Of a DNA stretch of 55,409 bases, positions 34,126-42,278 are shown one piece after another. The stretch comes from Gammaproteobacteria bacterium (GTDB lineage: Bacteria; Pseudomonadota; Gammaproteobacteria; Steroidobacterales; Woeseiaceae). The stretch covers positions 1 to 55,409 of the forward strand of contig JAOTVR010000017.1 in NCBI GenBank assembly GCA_029863305.1, written 5' to 3'. The position numbers were made by a program, and so were the translations under genes. Numbering within the stretch: the stretch's first letter is position 1; each line of letters opens with the position of its first letter. The notes under the pieces are model-generated. The model did no database searches. It saw only the letters and a program-made list of their open reading frames with translations, and was not told the origin of the DNA.

Positions 34126-35057
34126 TCTGGGACCGCGACGGGATCGAGCTTCGGTTTATAAATCAGGTAAGACGGGTTACTTTGCAGCTTGGCGACGAGT
34201 TTCTCCAGTTCGCGGATTGCCGCTCGCGTATCTGTCACAAGCGCCGCTGTCTCCCCGACGCCACCGGAGAGAAAGCTGTCGACGGCGGCATCATTCTCCG
34301 CCAGCCACTGCTCGAGCCGTCCGGTAGCATTGGCCAGATTGTCGGCCGTGTGTCTGAGATTCTGCATGGCGGCCAACAGGTCCGGCCTGGCTTCCGACGT
34401 AATATCGGCTGCAAGGTCAAGTGTATCCTGCAATTTGTCCAATGACTCGTTCAGGCGCACCGGTATGCCTGCCAGTGCATCTCGTTCTTCTGCCAGCGCA
34501 CCGGTGACCTGTTCGAGATTCTGCAGTATCTGCGTCGCTGAGCTGCGGTTTCCCTCTCCAAGCAGCAGGCCAGCAGCGTCCAGTATCGTATCCACCCGGG
34601 CCAGGACACCCGGACCCGAACTCAAAAGGGCTGCGATGCCGACGTCACGAGTTCGTATGATCGGGTAGGCCTGCCCTGCACGAACCGCGAGTTGCACATG
34701 CTCGCCCGGGTCTGCGGCGAGATTGATGAAAGCCACCCCGGTGATTCCCTGGTATGCCAGGCTGGCATAAGTGCCGCTGTCGATGGGTGTCGAGCTGGCG
34801 ACCTCGATCTCGACCTCTATCGCCTTGTCCTCTGCGCGGGATAACTGGATCGTGGTGATCAGGCCGACGTCGACACCCATATAGCGCACCGGACTGCCCT
34901 CGCTGAGCCCATTGACGTTCCGCTCGAAGATGACTGTGTACCGCGTCGTCGGGACGGTCTGGCCGACCTCGGCGACCCAGAAGCCGACAACAAGCAACAC
35001 GACGGTCCCAAGCAGAATAAAGACCCCGACTGCCAGGTAGTTAGTTCGCTCGTACAT
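34122..35057 (-). CDS. MCE (MlaD-type) lipid-binding protein
   Basis: The protein is 311 residues from ATG 35057, which has AAGGAG placed well upstream; an upstream start was rejected. One N-terminal membrane helix (YLAVGVFILLGTVVLLVVGFWVA) is followed by a single MCE domain (GLSEGSPVRYMGVDVG). A long C-terminal helical region with heptad-like LQNLEQVTGAL and LRHTADNLANA segments comes next. MCE proteins form hexamers in the periplasm that carry lipids between membranes. The start overlaps the ATPase gene by 17 bp. Substrate is unknown; phospholipid or hydrophobic aromatic cargo are both conceivable. Confidence 0.88.
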   Translation of the reverse strand: MYERTNYLAVGVFILLGTVVLLVVGFWVAEVGQTVPTTRYTVIFERNVNGLSEGSPVRYMGVDVGLITTIQLSRAEDKAIEVEIEVASSTPIDSGTYASLAYQGITGVAFINLAADPGEHVQLAVRAGQAYPIIRTRDVGIAALLSSGPGVLARVDTILDAAGLLLGEGNRSSATQILQNLEQVTGALAEERDALAGIPVRLNESLDKLQDTLDLAADITSEARPDLLAAMQNLRHTADNLANATGRLEQWLAENDAAVDSFLSGGVGETAALVTDTRAAIRELEKLVAKLQSNPSYLIYKPKLDPVAVPE

Positions 35058-35808
35058 TTTTGTTCTCCTTCTGCCGTGCCCTGACGGCACGCGGGTCGTT
35101 GAAGTAACTCCGGATCCACGGATGGGGCGATTGGAGGATTTCATCCAGGGTGCCAACCACGACCTTCTTGTCCACCAACACAGCGACGCGATCGCATAGT
35201 CCGAACAGGCTGTCCATGTCGTGAGTCACCATGATGATGGTCAGATTCAGGCTGGCACGAAGATAGGTGACCAGGTTGTCGAATCGCGTAGCGCCGATCG
35301 GGTCGAGGCCTGCGGTCGGTTCGTCCAGAAACAATATATCTGGCTCGAGCGCCAGGGCCCGCGCCAGCGCAGCGCGTTTGATCATTCCACCCGACAACTC
35401 GGACGGGTACTTGTCCAGCGCGCTCAGGGGCAGACCGGTCATCCGGACTTTCAATTGTGCCAGTTCGCGGCGCGTAGCGGCCGGCACATTCGAATGCAAG
35501 GCAATGGGCAACTCCGCGTTTTGTCGTACCGTCAAAGCGGAAAACAGGGCGCCGTTCTGGAATAACACACCCCAGCGCTGCTGCAGCCCTGACCCGACCG
35601 TCTGAATATCGTGTCCGAGCACATGTATTTCCCCCGACTGCGGTTTGCGCAGGCCGAGCATGCTGCGCATGAGCACGGATTTTCCGGTGCCCGATCCACC
35701 GACGATGCCGAGTATTTCTCCGGGGAAGACATCCAGGCACAGCTGATCGTGGACAACGTGCTTGCCAAACGCGTTGACCAGGTTGCGAATGGAGACGATC
35801 GGTTCCAT
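35041..35808 (-). CDS. MCE-transporter ATPase (MlaF-type)
   Basis: This 255-residue ABC ATPase has Walker A GGSGTGKS near residue 37, Q-loop, signature LSGGMIKRAALARAL, Walker B ILFLDEPTAGLDP, and switch His in MVTHDMDS. The LSGGM form is characteristic of MlaF/Ttg2A-type ATPases. It would drive the permease encoded immediately upstream (no gap) and the MCE protein downstream. The C-terminus has a basic tail (RARQKENKNVRAN). Confidence 0.92.
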   Translation of the reverse strand: MEPIVSIRNLVNAFGKHVVHDQLCLDVFPGEILGIVGGSGTGKSVLMRSMLGLRKPQSGEIHVLGHDIQTVGSGLQQRWGVLFQNGALFSALTVRQNAELPIALHSNVPAATRRELAQLKVRMTGLPLSALDKYPSELSGGMIKRAALARALALEPDILFLDEPTAGLDPIGATRFDNLVTYLRASLNLTIIMVTHDMDSLFGLCDRVAVLVDKKVVVGTLDEILQSPHPWIRSYFNDPRAVRARQKENKNVRAN

Positions 35809-37551
35809 CTATATTCCCAGCCGAACAAACACGAAGGTGAACACGGCATCCGCCGCGATAATGAGCGTAATGGCCTGCACCACCGCGACCGTCGTCAGAC
35901 GTCCCAGCTGCTCCGCGGAGGTCGTGACCTGCAAGCCGCGCAAGGTACCGACGGCACCGATCAGCAATGCAAATACCGGGGCCTTGACCAGGCCGACGAA
36001 CATGGTCTGCAGGTCCGCGCTGGCCGCCGCCCGGTCTATGAACTGAATCATGGACATATCCAGCACGGTCGTACTGAGAATCAGGCCGCCAGCCAAACCT
36101 GCGAGGTTGGCGAATCCTGTCAGCAGGGGAAGGGCGATCATCAGTCCCAGGACGCGCGGTGCTACCAGCACCTGGTTCGGGTTGAGCCCCGTCACGCGCA
36201 TGGCATCAAGTTCCTCGTTGAGTTTCATAACGCCCAGCGAGGCCGCAAACGCACTGCCTGAGCGACCGGCCACCATGATGGCCGCCATAATGACGCCCAT
36301 CTCCCGCAGTATCGATATGGTGACCAGGTCGGCAACGAATACTTCGGCGCCGAACTTGGCCAGTTGCGTCGCCCCCTGGTATGCGATGACCAGCCCCATG
36401 AGAAAGCTGATCAGGCAGACGATGGGAATCGCCTGCACCCCGGTCTGATAGACCTGCCGTATCGTTTCGCGGAAAGCGAGCGTCGATGGCGTAGTGATGC
36501 CTTGCATGACCGTGGTTGCGATGTATCCGATGTCCTGCAGTCCGGACGCAGCGCCTCTGCCCAACGACTCCAGTCCGCGGCGAATGCGCTGCTCGTCGAT
36601 GACGGGTACCTCTTCGTCGTCTGTGGGTACCGCCGAAGCAGCCGCCTGGGTCAGGCCGATAGTAAGAGTCGCGGTGTCGTTGGGGCCGTCGCCCAGGGCG
36701 GCATCACGGATTTCCACCGTGACGCTCAATGTCGGATTGCCTGCAAAATCCAGTGGTGCACCGGCGATCAGCCAAAGTTCGGGGCCGACGATCTCGAACA
36801 GCGCCGCATCAGGGCCGGACAAAGACAGTTTGTTGGTACCCAGTGCGTCATCGGCTATCACGATGTCGGCAACCTTGATACCGGCAGACGTGATCGCATC
36901 TTCCCGAATGCTGGTAATCACATTGGCGAGGCTGACGGTCGGCGGCTCATTGACGTCGGTGATTGCGATCGACAATGGGGCGATATCGTCCGGCGTGGCG
37001 CCAATCGCAACGTCGTCGACCTCGACCGTAACATCCAGGACCGGCTTCGTCTCGAAGTCCAGTCTGGCTCCGGCGACCAGATGCAGCTCGGTGCCGACGA
37101 TCTCGAACAGCTCCGCGTCCGCGCCACTCAGACTTAGTTTGTTCTCACCGCGCCCGTCGTCGATGATGACGATATCGGCGACCTTGTTGGAGGCCGACGT
37201 GTCCGCGTCTTCAGGCAGGGTCGTCGTGGCATTGATGAGCTCTACACTGGGTGGCTGGTTGAGCTCAGTGACGCTCTCCAGGAAGCTGAAATGAGCCGCC
37301 TTGAACCCCTGGAATTCGGTGGTTCGCCCCTGGGATTCGAAATCCTGAGATCTGCGGAAGAGCACCCAGGCGCCGGCGATGTCGATATCCTGCAGCCCGC
37401 CGCACAGAAACGTTACGGCGGTGGCAACGCCGGCATCTAAATCAGCCAGCGCAGTTTCGAGATCGGGCACGTTATTCAGAACCCAGTCGCCTTTCAGGCT
37501 GACGGTCAGCGAGTGATCGTCTCGTTCCGCGTGTAGATAACTGTTCTCCAC
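35809..37551 (-). CDS. MlaE-type permease with STAS domain and two cadherin-like repeats
   Basis: This 580-residue protein has three parts. Residues 1-95 form a STAS-like domain. Residues about 98-200 and 201-302 are two tandem repeats of roughly 100 residues, each with N-x-PP-x-V, KVADIVI-DD, LSLSG-DA-LFEIVG and a LDF-type strand, as in cadherin-like repeats of bacterial surface proteins. Residues about 318-580 form an MlaE permease with GLVIAYQGATQLAKFGAE and VAGRSGSAFAASLG. Normal STAS-MlaE proteins are about 370 residues. No signal peptide or membrane helix precedes the repeats, which would put them in the cytosol. The operon continues with ATPase, MCE protein and lipoprotein. The repeats occupy 36646-37260. 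Confidence 0.85.
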   Translation of the reverse strand: MENSYLHAERDDHSLTVSLKGDWVLNNVPDLETALADLDAGVATAVTFLCGGLQDIDIAGAWVLFRRSQDFESQGRTTEFQGFKAAHFSFLESVTELNQPPSVELINATTTLPEDADTSASNKVADIVIIDDGRGENKLSLSGADAELFEIVGTELHLVAGARLDFETKPVLDVTVEVDDVAIGATPDDIAPLSIAITDVNEPPTVSLANVITSIREDAITSAGIKVADIVIADDALGTNKLSLSGPDAALFEIVGPELWLIAGAPLDFAGNPTLSVTVEIRDAALGDGPNDTATLTIGLTQAAASAVPTDDEEVPVIDEQRIRRGLESLGRGAASGLQDIGYIATTVMQGITTPSTLAFRETIRQVYQTGVQAIPIVCLISFLMGLVIAYQGATQLAKFGAEVFVADLVTISILREMGVIMAAIMVAGRSGSAFAASLGVMKLNEELDAMRVTGLNPNQVLVAPRVLGLMIALPLLTGFANLAGLAGGLILSTTVLDMSMIQFIDRAAASADLQTMFVGLVKAPVFALLIGAVGTLRGLQVTTSAEQLGRLTTVAVVQAITLIIAADAVFTFVFVRLGI

Positions 37552-37745
37552 TGGCGCCTCTTAATATTCTTGTTGCCATGCCGCCGGAAACCGCGCTCAG
37601 CCGGGGCTTGCCTCCGCCTCTGAGTTTACGCGGTCTCTCACCGGGAATCCCGCAGGCGGCAAATGTTTGCGACAGTGAGCAATGCGCCGGAAAGTGATGC
37701 TCGGGTAAGCACAAGCTAAGACCTTGAATTCTTGCGGAACAATGA

Positions 37746-38014
37746 TGGTCGGGGTGAGAGGATGGAACGGCAGTTTCGCTGCCTCGCCTTCGGCGTCTGT
37801 CGACCGGCTACGCCGGTCTCGGTGTGAACCGTACTCACAGTGTGCACTGGCAATCGGTCACCACGGAATAACGATCGGGTGGGCCCCTGCCTCCCGAAAC
37901 CAGATTGTGGGTGTTAACTGATTGTTTTTGTTGATCGATCAGGAGGCGTCTACGGACAACATTGCAGTACCGTGCATAATGATGCAGAACTTATCCCGGC
38001 AGAAGTCCCACAGT
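37746..38014 (-). repeat. tRNA-Pro 3' fragment, att-like repeat copy 2, interrupted
   Basis: The acceptor end TGGTCGGGGTGAGAGGA (37746-37762) and the anticodon-side part GGCCCCTGCCTCCCGAA (37882-37898) match the other two copies. They are split by about 119 bp of unrelated sequence within the T-arm. The flank 37899-38014 matches the flank of copy 1 (ACTGATTGTTTT..., ATCAGGAGGCGTC, ACGGACAACATTGCAG, GCATAA-GATGCAG). Orientation is the same in all copies. The intervening 37552-37745 shows no gene. Confidence 0.6.
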
Positions 38015-38048
38015 GCTTTGGCGTAGTGAACAACCAATGTCCCGATGT

Positions 38049-38576
38049 TTACTTCGAATCCGCAGCTTGCTTCTTAAGTGTGATCAGTTCGTCGCTGGAG
38101 CTGTAGTAAGGAATCACGAAGAAGAACGCCAATGTCGTACTGATAAATCGGAGATTGAGAGAGGCCTCCTCAGAGACGAACAACTCCAATACCTGGTCTG
38201 ATGCATTCATGAATACCCCGTCCGAAGAATATTGATCGCTTAATACCAATTTGAGAACGGAGTCATTACAAGAGAGCCGATTGAAGAAAGCCGTTGGTAG
38301 CGTTTGACCGTTCTCAGTACTTGCGCGGACGACGAGCTGATTATTGGTCTTCTCAATTGTTAGTGTGGAGACAACCTCTTCTTCACCAAAAAGCGATTCT
38401 GCGAGCATTCGGCCGTCTTCTTCGGAATCGACGATGTAACTGCCACTAACGACTTCGCAGTTCGCAGACCTCGTCAACGTGTCCGGATCCGGCTGATGCT
38501 GATGTGATACACAGGCTGCCTGCATCGGTAGTAACACCACCAAAAGCAATCGCGTAAACGCTCTTCGTCTACGCAT
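38049..38576 (-). CDS. Hypothetical lipoprotein
   Basis: The protein is 175 residues from ATG 38576. MRRRRAFTRLLLVVLL leads into a lipobox MQAAC, so it is an exported lipid-anchored protein. The mature part has no recognised domain; a second hydrophobic stretch near the C-terminus (TTLAFFFVIPYYS) is unusual for a lipoprotein. It follows the large repeat lipoprotein by 14 bp and is probably cotranscribed. Function unknown. Confidence 0.6.
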   Translation of the reverse strand: MRRRRAFTRLLLVVLLPMQAACVSHQHQPDPDTLTRSANCEVVSGSYIVDSEEDGRMLAESLFGEEEVVSTLTIEKTNNQLVVRASTENGQTLPTAFFNRLSCNDSVLKLVLSDQYSSDGVFMNASDQVLELFVSEEASLNLRFISTTLAFFFVIPYYSSSDELITLKKQAADSK

Positions 38577-38590
38577 TGGACGCCCGCAGG

Positions 38591-41314
38591 TTAGCGATCC
38601 AGACAACCGTCCAGAGCACAATCGGAGAGACTGCGTGCAAGGAAACGAACCTGCTGCGCTGAAAGCGCCGAATCGTAGGTTCGTACGAAGTGTGCAAACC
38701 CGGATGATGCTTGCGTTTGTGTCACATCGTCATCGCGAAAGAACGTGGCACTGGATGTTGCAAACGTCGCCTGAGCGCCAGCATCGATGAAGCGGAGGTG
38801 CTCGACGCCGTCAACCGACACAGTGACCTCTCCGGTTGCGGCACTGCGGCTCAAGACCATGTGTATGTTAATGGCTTCCTCGGCTGCAATTTTGCTGCTG
38901 GTGAGGGTCTGCGGTGTATCCGTGTCGATGAACGTCATTACACCGTCATCCAGGTACAGGCCGGTATCCGAGCCGAGCTCGCCAAAATCAACGAGCTTGC
39001 GCAGGCCAGCGATATCGTCGAGACGGAACACAATTTCTATCGAGTATTCGTTGACCGTCAGCACGCCGGTCGACGTCAACCCCTGGTTTTGTCCGAAGGC
39101 ATAGCCGTTGCCTTGCAATGCTCCGCCGAGTGGTACCAGGTCCGGTCCTCCCTGTACGTCTGAGTAATCACCTTGCAACTCGTAGGCCGCAATGGCCATT
39201 GGCGTTTCGACAGACAAATCGGCCAGTACAACAGAGCTGGTCAGATCGGTGTACGCCAGGAGCAACGCGATCTTGTCACCCGACAGTGAGTCGTGCCGGA
39301 AGGACGCACTTCTTAACACCTTGCCGCCGATTACGTCACCAGCTCCGGCCAGTGACGACATTGTCCCATCCCTGACGAGAACCGGGCCCGCGAAACCGGT
39401 GAAAACAAGTGCCTGCCCGTCCATAGTGACCGGCGGACTTGGAGTTCTCAAGGTGCTCCCGGTCATAGGAATAGCTGTGTCGGGATCGGCAATCAATCGC
39501 GGGCCGATGCCGTCATGGACGAACAGGTGCCCCCAGCCAAAACTGTCCTTACCAAAGAAAGCAACGCTACCGTCGCTCTGGTCGACGGCAGCGTCGAAAT
39601 GCTGCATTGTCGGAAGGCTGCCAGGGAAGATCGTCGAGCGGTCGGCAATAACTTCAAGATTGCCGCCTACGAAACGGTAGATGCCTTCCTGAATCAGGGG
39701 AGCTGTCATGCCGAGGAACACGATATTCGAGTCGGCCAGATGCGGCTCACCGAATAGCTCAAACAGGGCCCCAGCGGCATTCGGCGAGACGGTCGTCTTG
39801 TCGACAACGACATCGAGCGTGCCTCCCAGGTCCGAGTAAACGCCCTGTTGTGAATTGAAGCCGGCGCCCAGGAATGCGGTATTGCCTGCATTGAACGCCG
39901 GATCGGAGAATCGCCAAAACGTACCTGTACCGCCCGGCACGTCGGTCTGATCATCCGCGACGAATGCCAGGTTACCGCCGATCGACGAGTAGATACCGCC
40001 GAAGGTCGGCGCGAAGGAATGGAATGCGACGGCATCGCCATCGACTGCCGGGTCGCCGAAGACCTCAAAGGTAGCAACGGCTGAGCGCGGTTCACTCGTT
40101 GTGATGTCGGCGATGATGTCCAGATTGCTGCCGGACGCGACGAAGATTGCTCCCTGGCCGGTTTTGATGCCGAGAAATGCGACACTACTACCGTCGTAGG
40201 ACGGCGTTCGGAACCCGTTCAGGAGGTCAGTGGTACCGGGCCAGACGGTCAGGTCATCGGCGATCGTTTCGAACGTGGCAAACGGCGCAGGTTTTTGCCG
40301 AACCGCACTGATTTGATAGTTCTCGCGTGCAATTCCGTCCTGGGCGATGACGGTGATATCAATCAGTCGGGAGGCATCCTCCATAAATACCTTAATCGGC
40401 CCACTCGAAACGCCTGACGGAACAGATGATCCATTGACCTGAATCGTGGCGTAATCGTCCTCGGTCTCTGCGACCACGTGAACGTTTTGCGTGAGAAAAC
40501 TCAATACTGCAGTGTAGTCCGCGACCGCCGGGTCAAACACCTGATCGAGAGCGCCGGGCGTCACACTCAATGACGCCAAACGTGCGTTTGAACTCAACTC
40601 TCGCTCCACGAAAATGCGGTATTCACTCGTATCATCGCCATAGGCAGCTGCAATGCTGATGGCAATTTCGTTTGATCCAAAATCAACTTCGACGGGCCCA
40701 ACCTGGGTGCCCGAGGTACCGGAAATACCGTTTACGTCAATCGTCGAGTTCTCATCAAGCAACTGCGCGGTCACAAATACCTGCGCGACGTCGCTGGTGA
40801 CCGTGGCATGGTAGATAAACCTGCTGGGGTCGAAAGGCTGCGTGAACGGGGCCTCGACCAGGGACAGTCCCGTCAGCTCCGCGCTGCCGAGAATGGTGAA
40901 AACGAAATCCAGCCTGTTTGAGCTATTGCCGGCGCCGTCAACCACCCAGACCTGACCGGAATATTGACCACTTTCGGACGTCGCAAGTTCGATCACGCCC
41001 TCGAGCGTTCCGCTCGGTGTGGGAATCGGCTGCGGCACAGCGAGAGAGATCCTCGAGCCGCCGGATATTTCGATGATCACGGACCTGATATCGCCTTCAG
41101 GGTCCGTGTAGTCAAGGAATGCCTGCAGGATGAACGTGCCGCCGCCTTCATTGTACGGCACGGTGTCTCTCCCCAACTGCAGATTTGAGATGACCGGAGC
41201 GACGTTCTTTTTTTCCTTTCCGCCGCTCCCACCGCCGCAAGCCGCAAGACCAAAGACTACGACGCTGACAAGAAGTGCCAGTCTAACCAAACGAGGACCA
41301 ACACTGGTTCTCAC
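38591..41314 (-). CDS. Large surface lipoprotein with cadherin-like beta-sandwich and LamG-like domains
   Basis: This 907-residue protein has a signal peptide and lipobox LAAC followed by GGGSGG, so it is lipid-anchored. Residues about 145-345 hold two cadherin-like beta-sandwich domains (PF12733 style: L-x-x-L-x-V...FDP...Y-x-A-x-V...V-x-V-x-A). Residues about 350-700 contain five or six repeats of the form F-x-x-F-x-P...VAFLG...GIY...GGNL-x-x-IAD. The C-terminal 170 residues resemble a LamG/concanavalin-like lectin (YSIEIVFRLDD, VTVSVDGVEHLRF). Likely a surface or outer-membrane sugar- or polymer-binding protein. Flanked by small lipoproteins in a leftward group between att copies 2 and 3. 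Confidence 0.7.
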   Translation of the reverse strand: MRTSVGPRLVRLALLVSVVVFGLAACGGGSGGKEKKNVAPVISNLQLGRDTVPYNEGGGTFILQAFLDYTDPEGDIRSVIIEISGGSRISLAVPQPIPTPSGTLEGVIELATSESGQYSGQVWVVDGAGNSSNRLDFVFTILGSAELTGLSLVEAPFTQPFDPSRFIYHATVTSDVAQVFVTAQLLDENSTIDVNGISGTSGTQVGPVEVDFGSNEIAISIAAAYGDDTSEYRIFVERELSSNARLASLSVTPGALDQVFDPAVADYTAVLSFLTQNVHVVAETEDDYATIQVNGSSVPSGVSSGPIKVFMEDASRLIDITVIAQDGIARENYQISAVRQKPAPFATFETIADDLTVWPGTTDLLNGFRTPSYDGSSVAFLGIKTGQGAIFVASGSNLDIIADITTSEPRSAVATFEVFGDPAVDGDAVAFHSFAPTFGGIYSSIGGNLAFVADDQTDVPGGTGTFWRFSDPAFNAGNTAFLGAGFNSQQGVYSDLGGTLDVVVDKTTVSPNAAGALFELFGEPHLADSNIVFLGMTAPLIQEGIYRFVGGNLEVIADRSTIFPGSLPTMQHFDAAVDQSDGSVAFFGKDSFGWGHLFVHDGIGPRLIADPDTAIPMTGSTLRTPSPPVTMDGQALVFTGFAGPVLVRDGTMSSLAGAGDVIGGKVLRSASFRHDSLSGDKIALLLAYTDLTSSVVLADLSVETPMAIAAYELQGDYSDVQGGPDLVPLGGALQGNGYAFGQNQGLTSTGVLTVNEYSIEIVFRLDDIAGLRKLVDFGELGSDTGLYLDDGVMTFIDTDTPQTLTSSKIAAEEAINIHMVLSRSAATGEVTVSVDGVEHLRFIDAGAQATFATSSATFFRDDDVTQTQASSGFAHFVRTYDSALSAQQVRFLARSLSDCALDGCLDR

Positions 41315-41353
41315 GCTATCAGCTCCTTTACGAAGAAAACGAATTTCACGGCT

Positions 41354-42127
41354 TCAGATTCTCTCCAGCGTTATATTCAGTGCCGCGGCAAGCCCACTAA
41401 CGTCAGTGATGAGCCCACCAATCACCGTATCTCTCCCGGCGACGACAGTCATTGTCGCCATACCCGTCCATGTCAAGCCATTGAGCGGTGCAGTCGCGCC
41501 CTGGCAGGCCTCTGTGACGAATTCCACGCCGTAAAGATTCCACGCGACATCGATCAGCGAGACTTCGCCATTGATTACGCAACCTGTAGCGATGTCCTGC
41601 ACAAACAGCGCTCCATTCACGTCAATCGTAAGCACGTTGCCGTTCGACGTGTCGTAGGTACCTGCGACACGCGCAATACTCGAGCCCGATTCGTATTCCG
41701 GGTCATAGCCGAGAAGAATTGGACCCCCCAATTCGGTACCCAGGGAGGTCGTACAGGCTGCTACCATGTCGATTGACTGACGTTCCTGCAACGATCCAGT
41801 GAAGCTACAACTTGCCGAGTCGCTGCCATCAATCAGCGTTCCGCCGAATTCTGGCGCCAATTGGTAATCGACCGAGAATTCGGTGTCGTTTGCGACTACC
41901 GCCACGCCAAATCCCTGGTTTCCGAATGGGTCAAGAACGCGCAGGTCACCAGCCTCACTGATGAGAACGGTAATTGGAGTCCCGTTAGGGCGGTCACCGT
42001 GCCAAATGCCGCCCGGCGACTGGTTAACGACCGGGGGCGGCGGTGAAATGGGTTGTCCAGATCCGTTTCCGCTACTGCTGCTGCAGGCGGTGAGGATTAG
42101 TACTGGCAATACACAAAGTCCTTTCAT
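41354..42127 (-). CDS. Hypothetical lipoprotein
   Basis: The protein is 257 residues from ATG 42127, which has GGAGG at proper distance; an earlier in-frame ATG at 42151 lacks one. Signal peptide and lipobox LTAC are followed by a Ser/Gly/Pro-rich linker and then repeated beta-strand sequence (GGIWHGDRPNG, VLTIDVNGALFVQD, LTWTGMATMTVVAG). The W-x-G pattern is typical of small predicted beta-barrel lipoproteins of unknown role. Divergent from the CadC-like regulator, which may control it. Confidence 0.65.
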   Translation of the reverse strand: MKGLCVLPVLILTACSSSSGNGSGQPISPPPPVVNQSPGGIWHGDRPNGTPITVLISEAGDLRVLDPFGNQGFGVAVVANDTEFSVDYQLAPEFGGTLIDGSDSASCSFTGSLQERQSIDMVAACTTSLGTELGGPILLGYDPEYESGSSIARVAGTYDTSNGNVLTIDVNGALFVQDIATGCVINGEVSLIDVAWNLYGVEFVTEACQGATAPLNGLTWTGMATMTVVAGRDTVIGGLITDVSGLAAALNITLERI

Positions 42128-42278
42128 CACGGATCCTCCAATGCTCGACATATAGCCAAATCTACTGGATGGACCCGATTCATAGCGTCAAATCGCGAAA
42201 AGATTTGGTCAATTTTTGGTAAAATTCTCTAATAATCAGCGCTTTCCGTGCGCTCTATGCCCTAGGTGCAACAAGTCG

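Noticed and set aside
36364..37294. Long rightward frames opposite the MlaE permease
   Set aside because: Antisense shadow of the repeat-containing permease gene, with no recognisable product.
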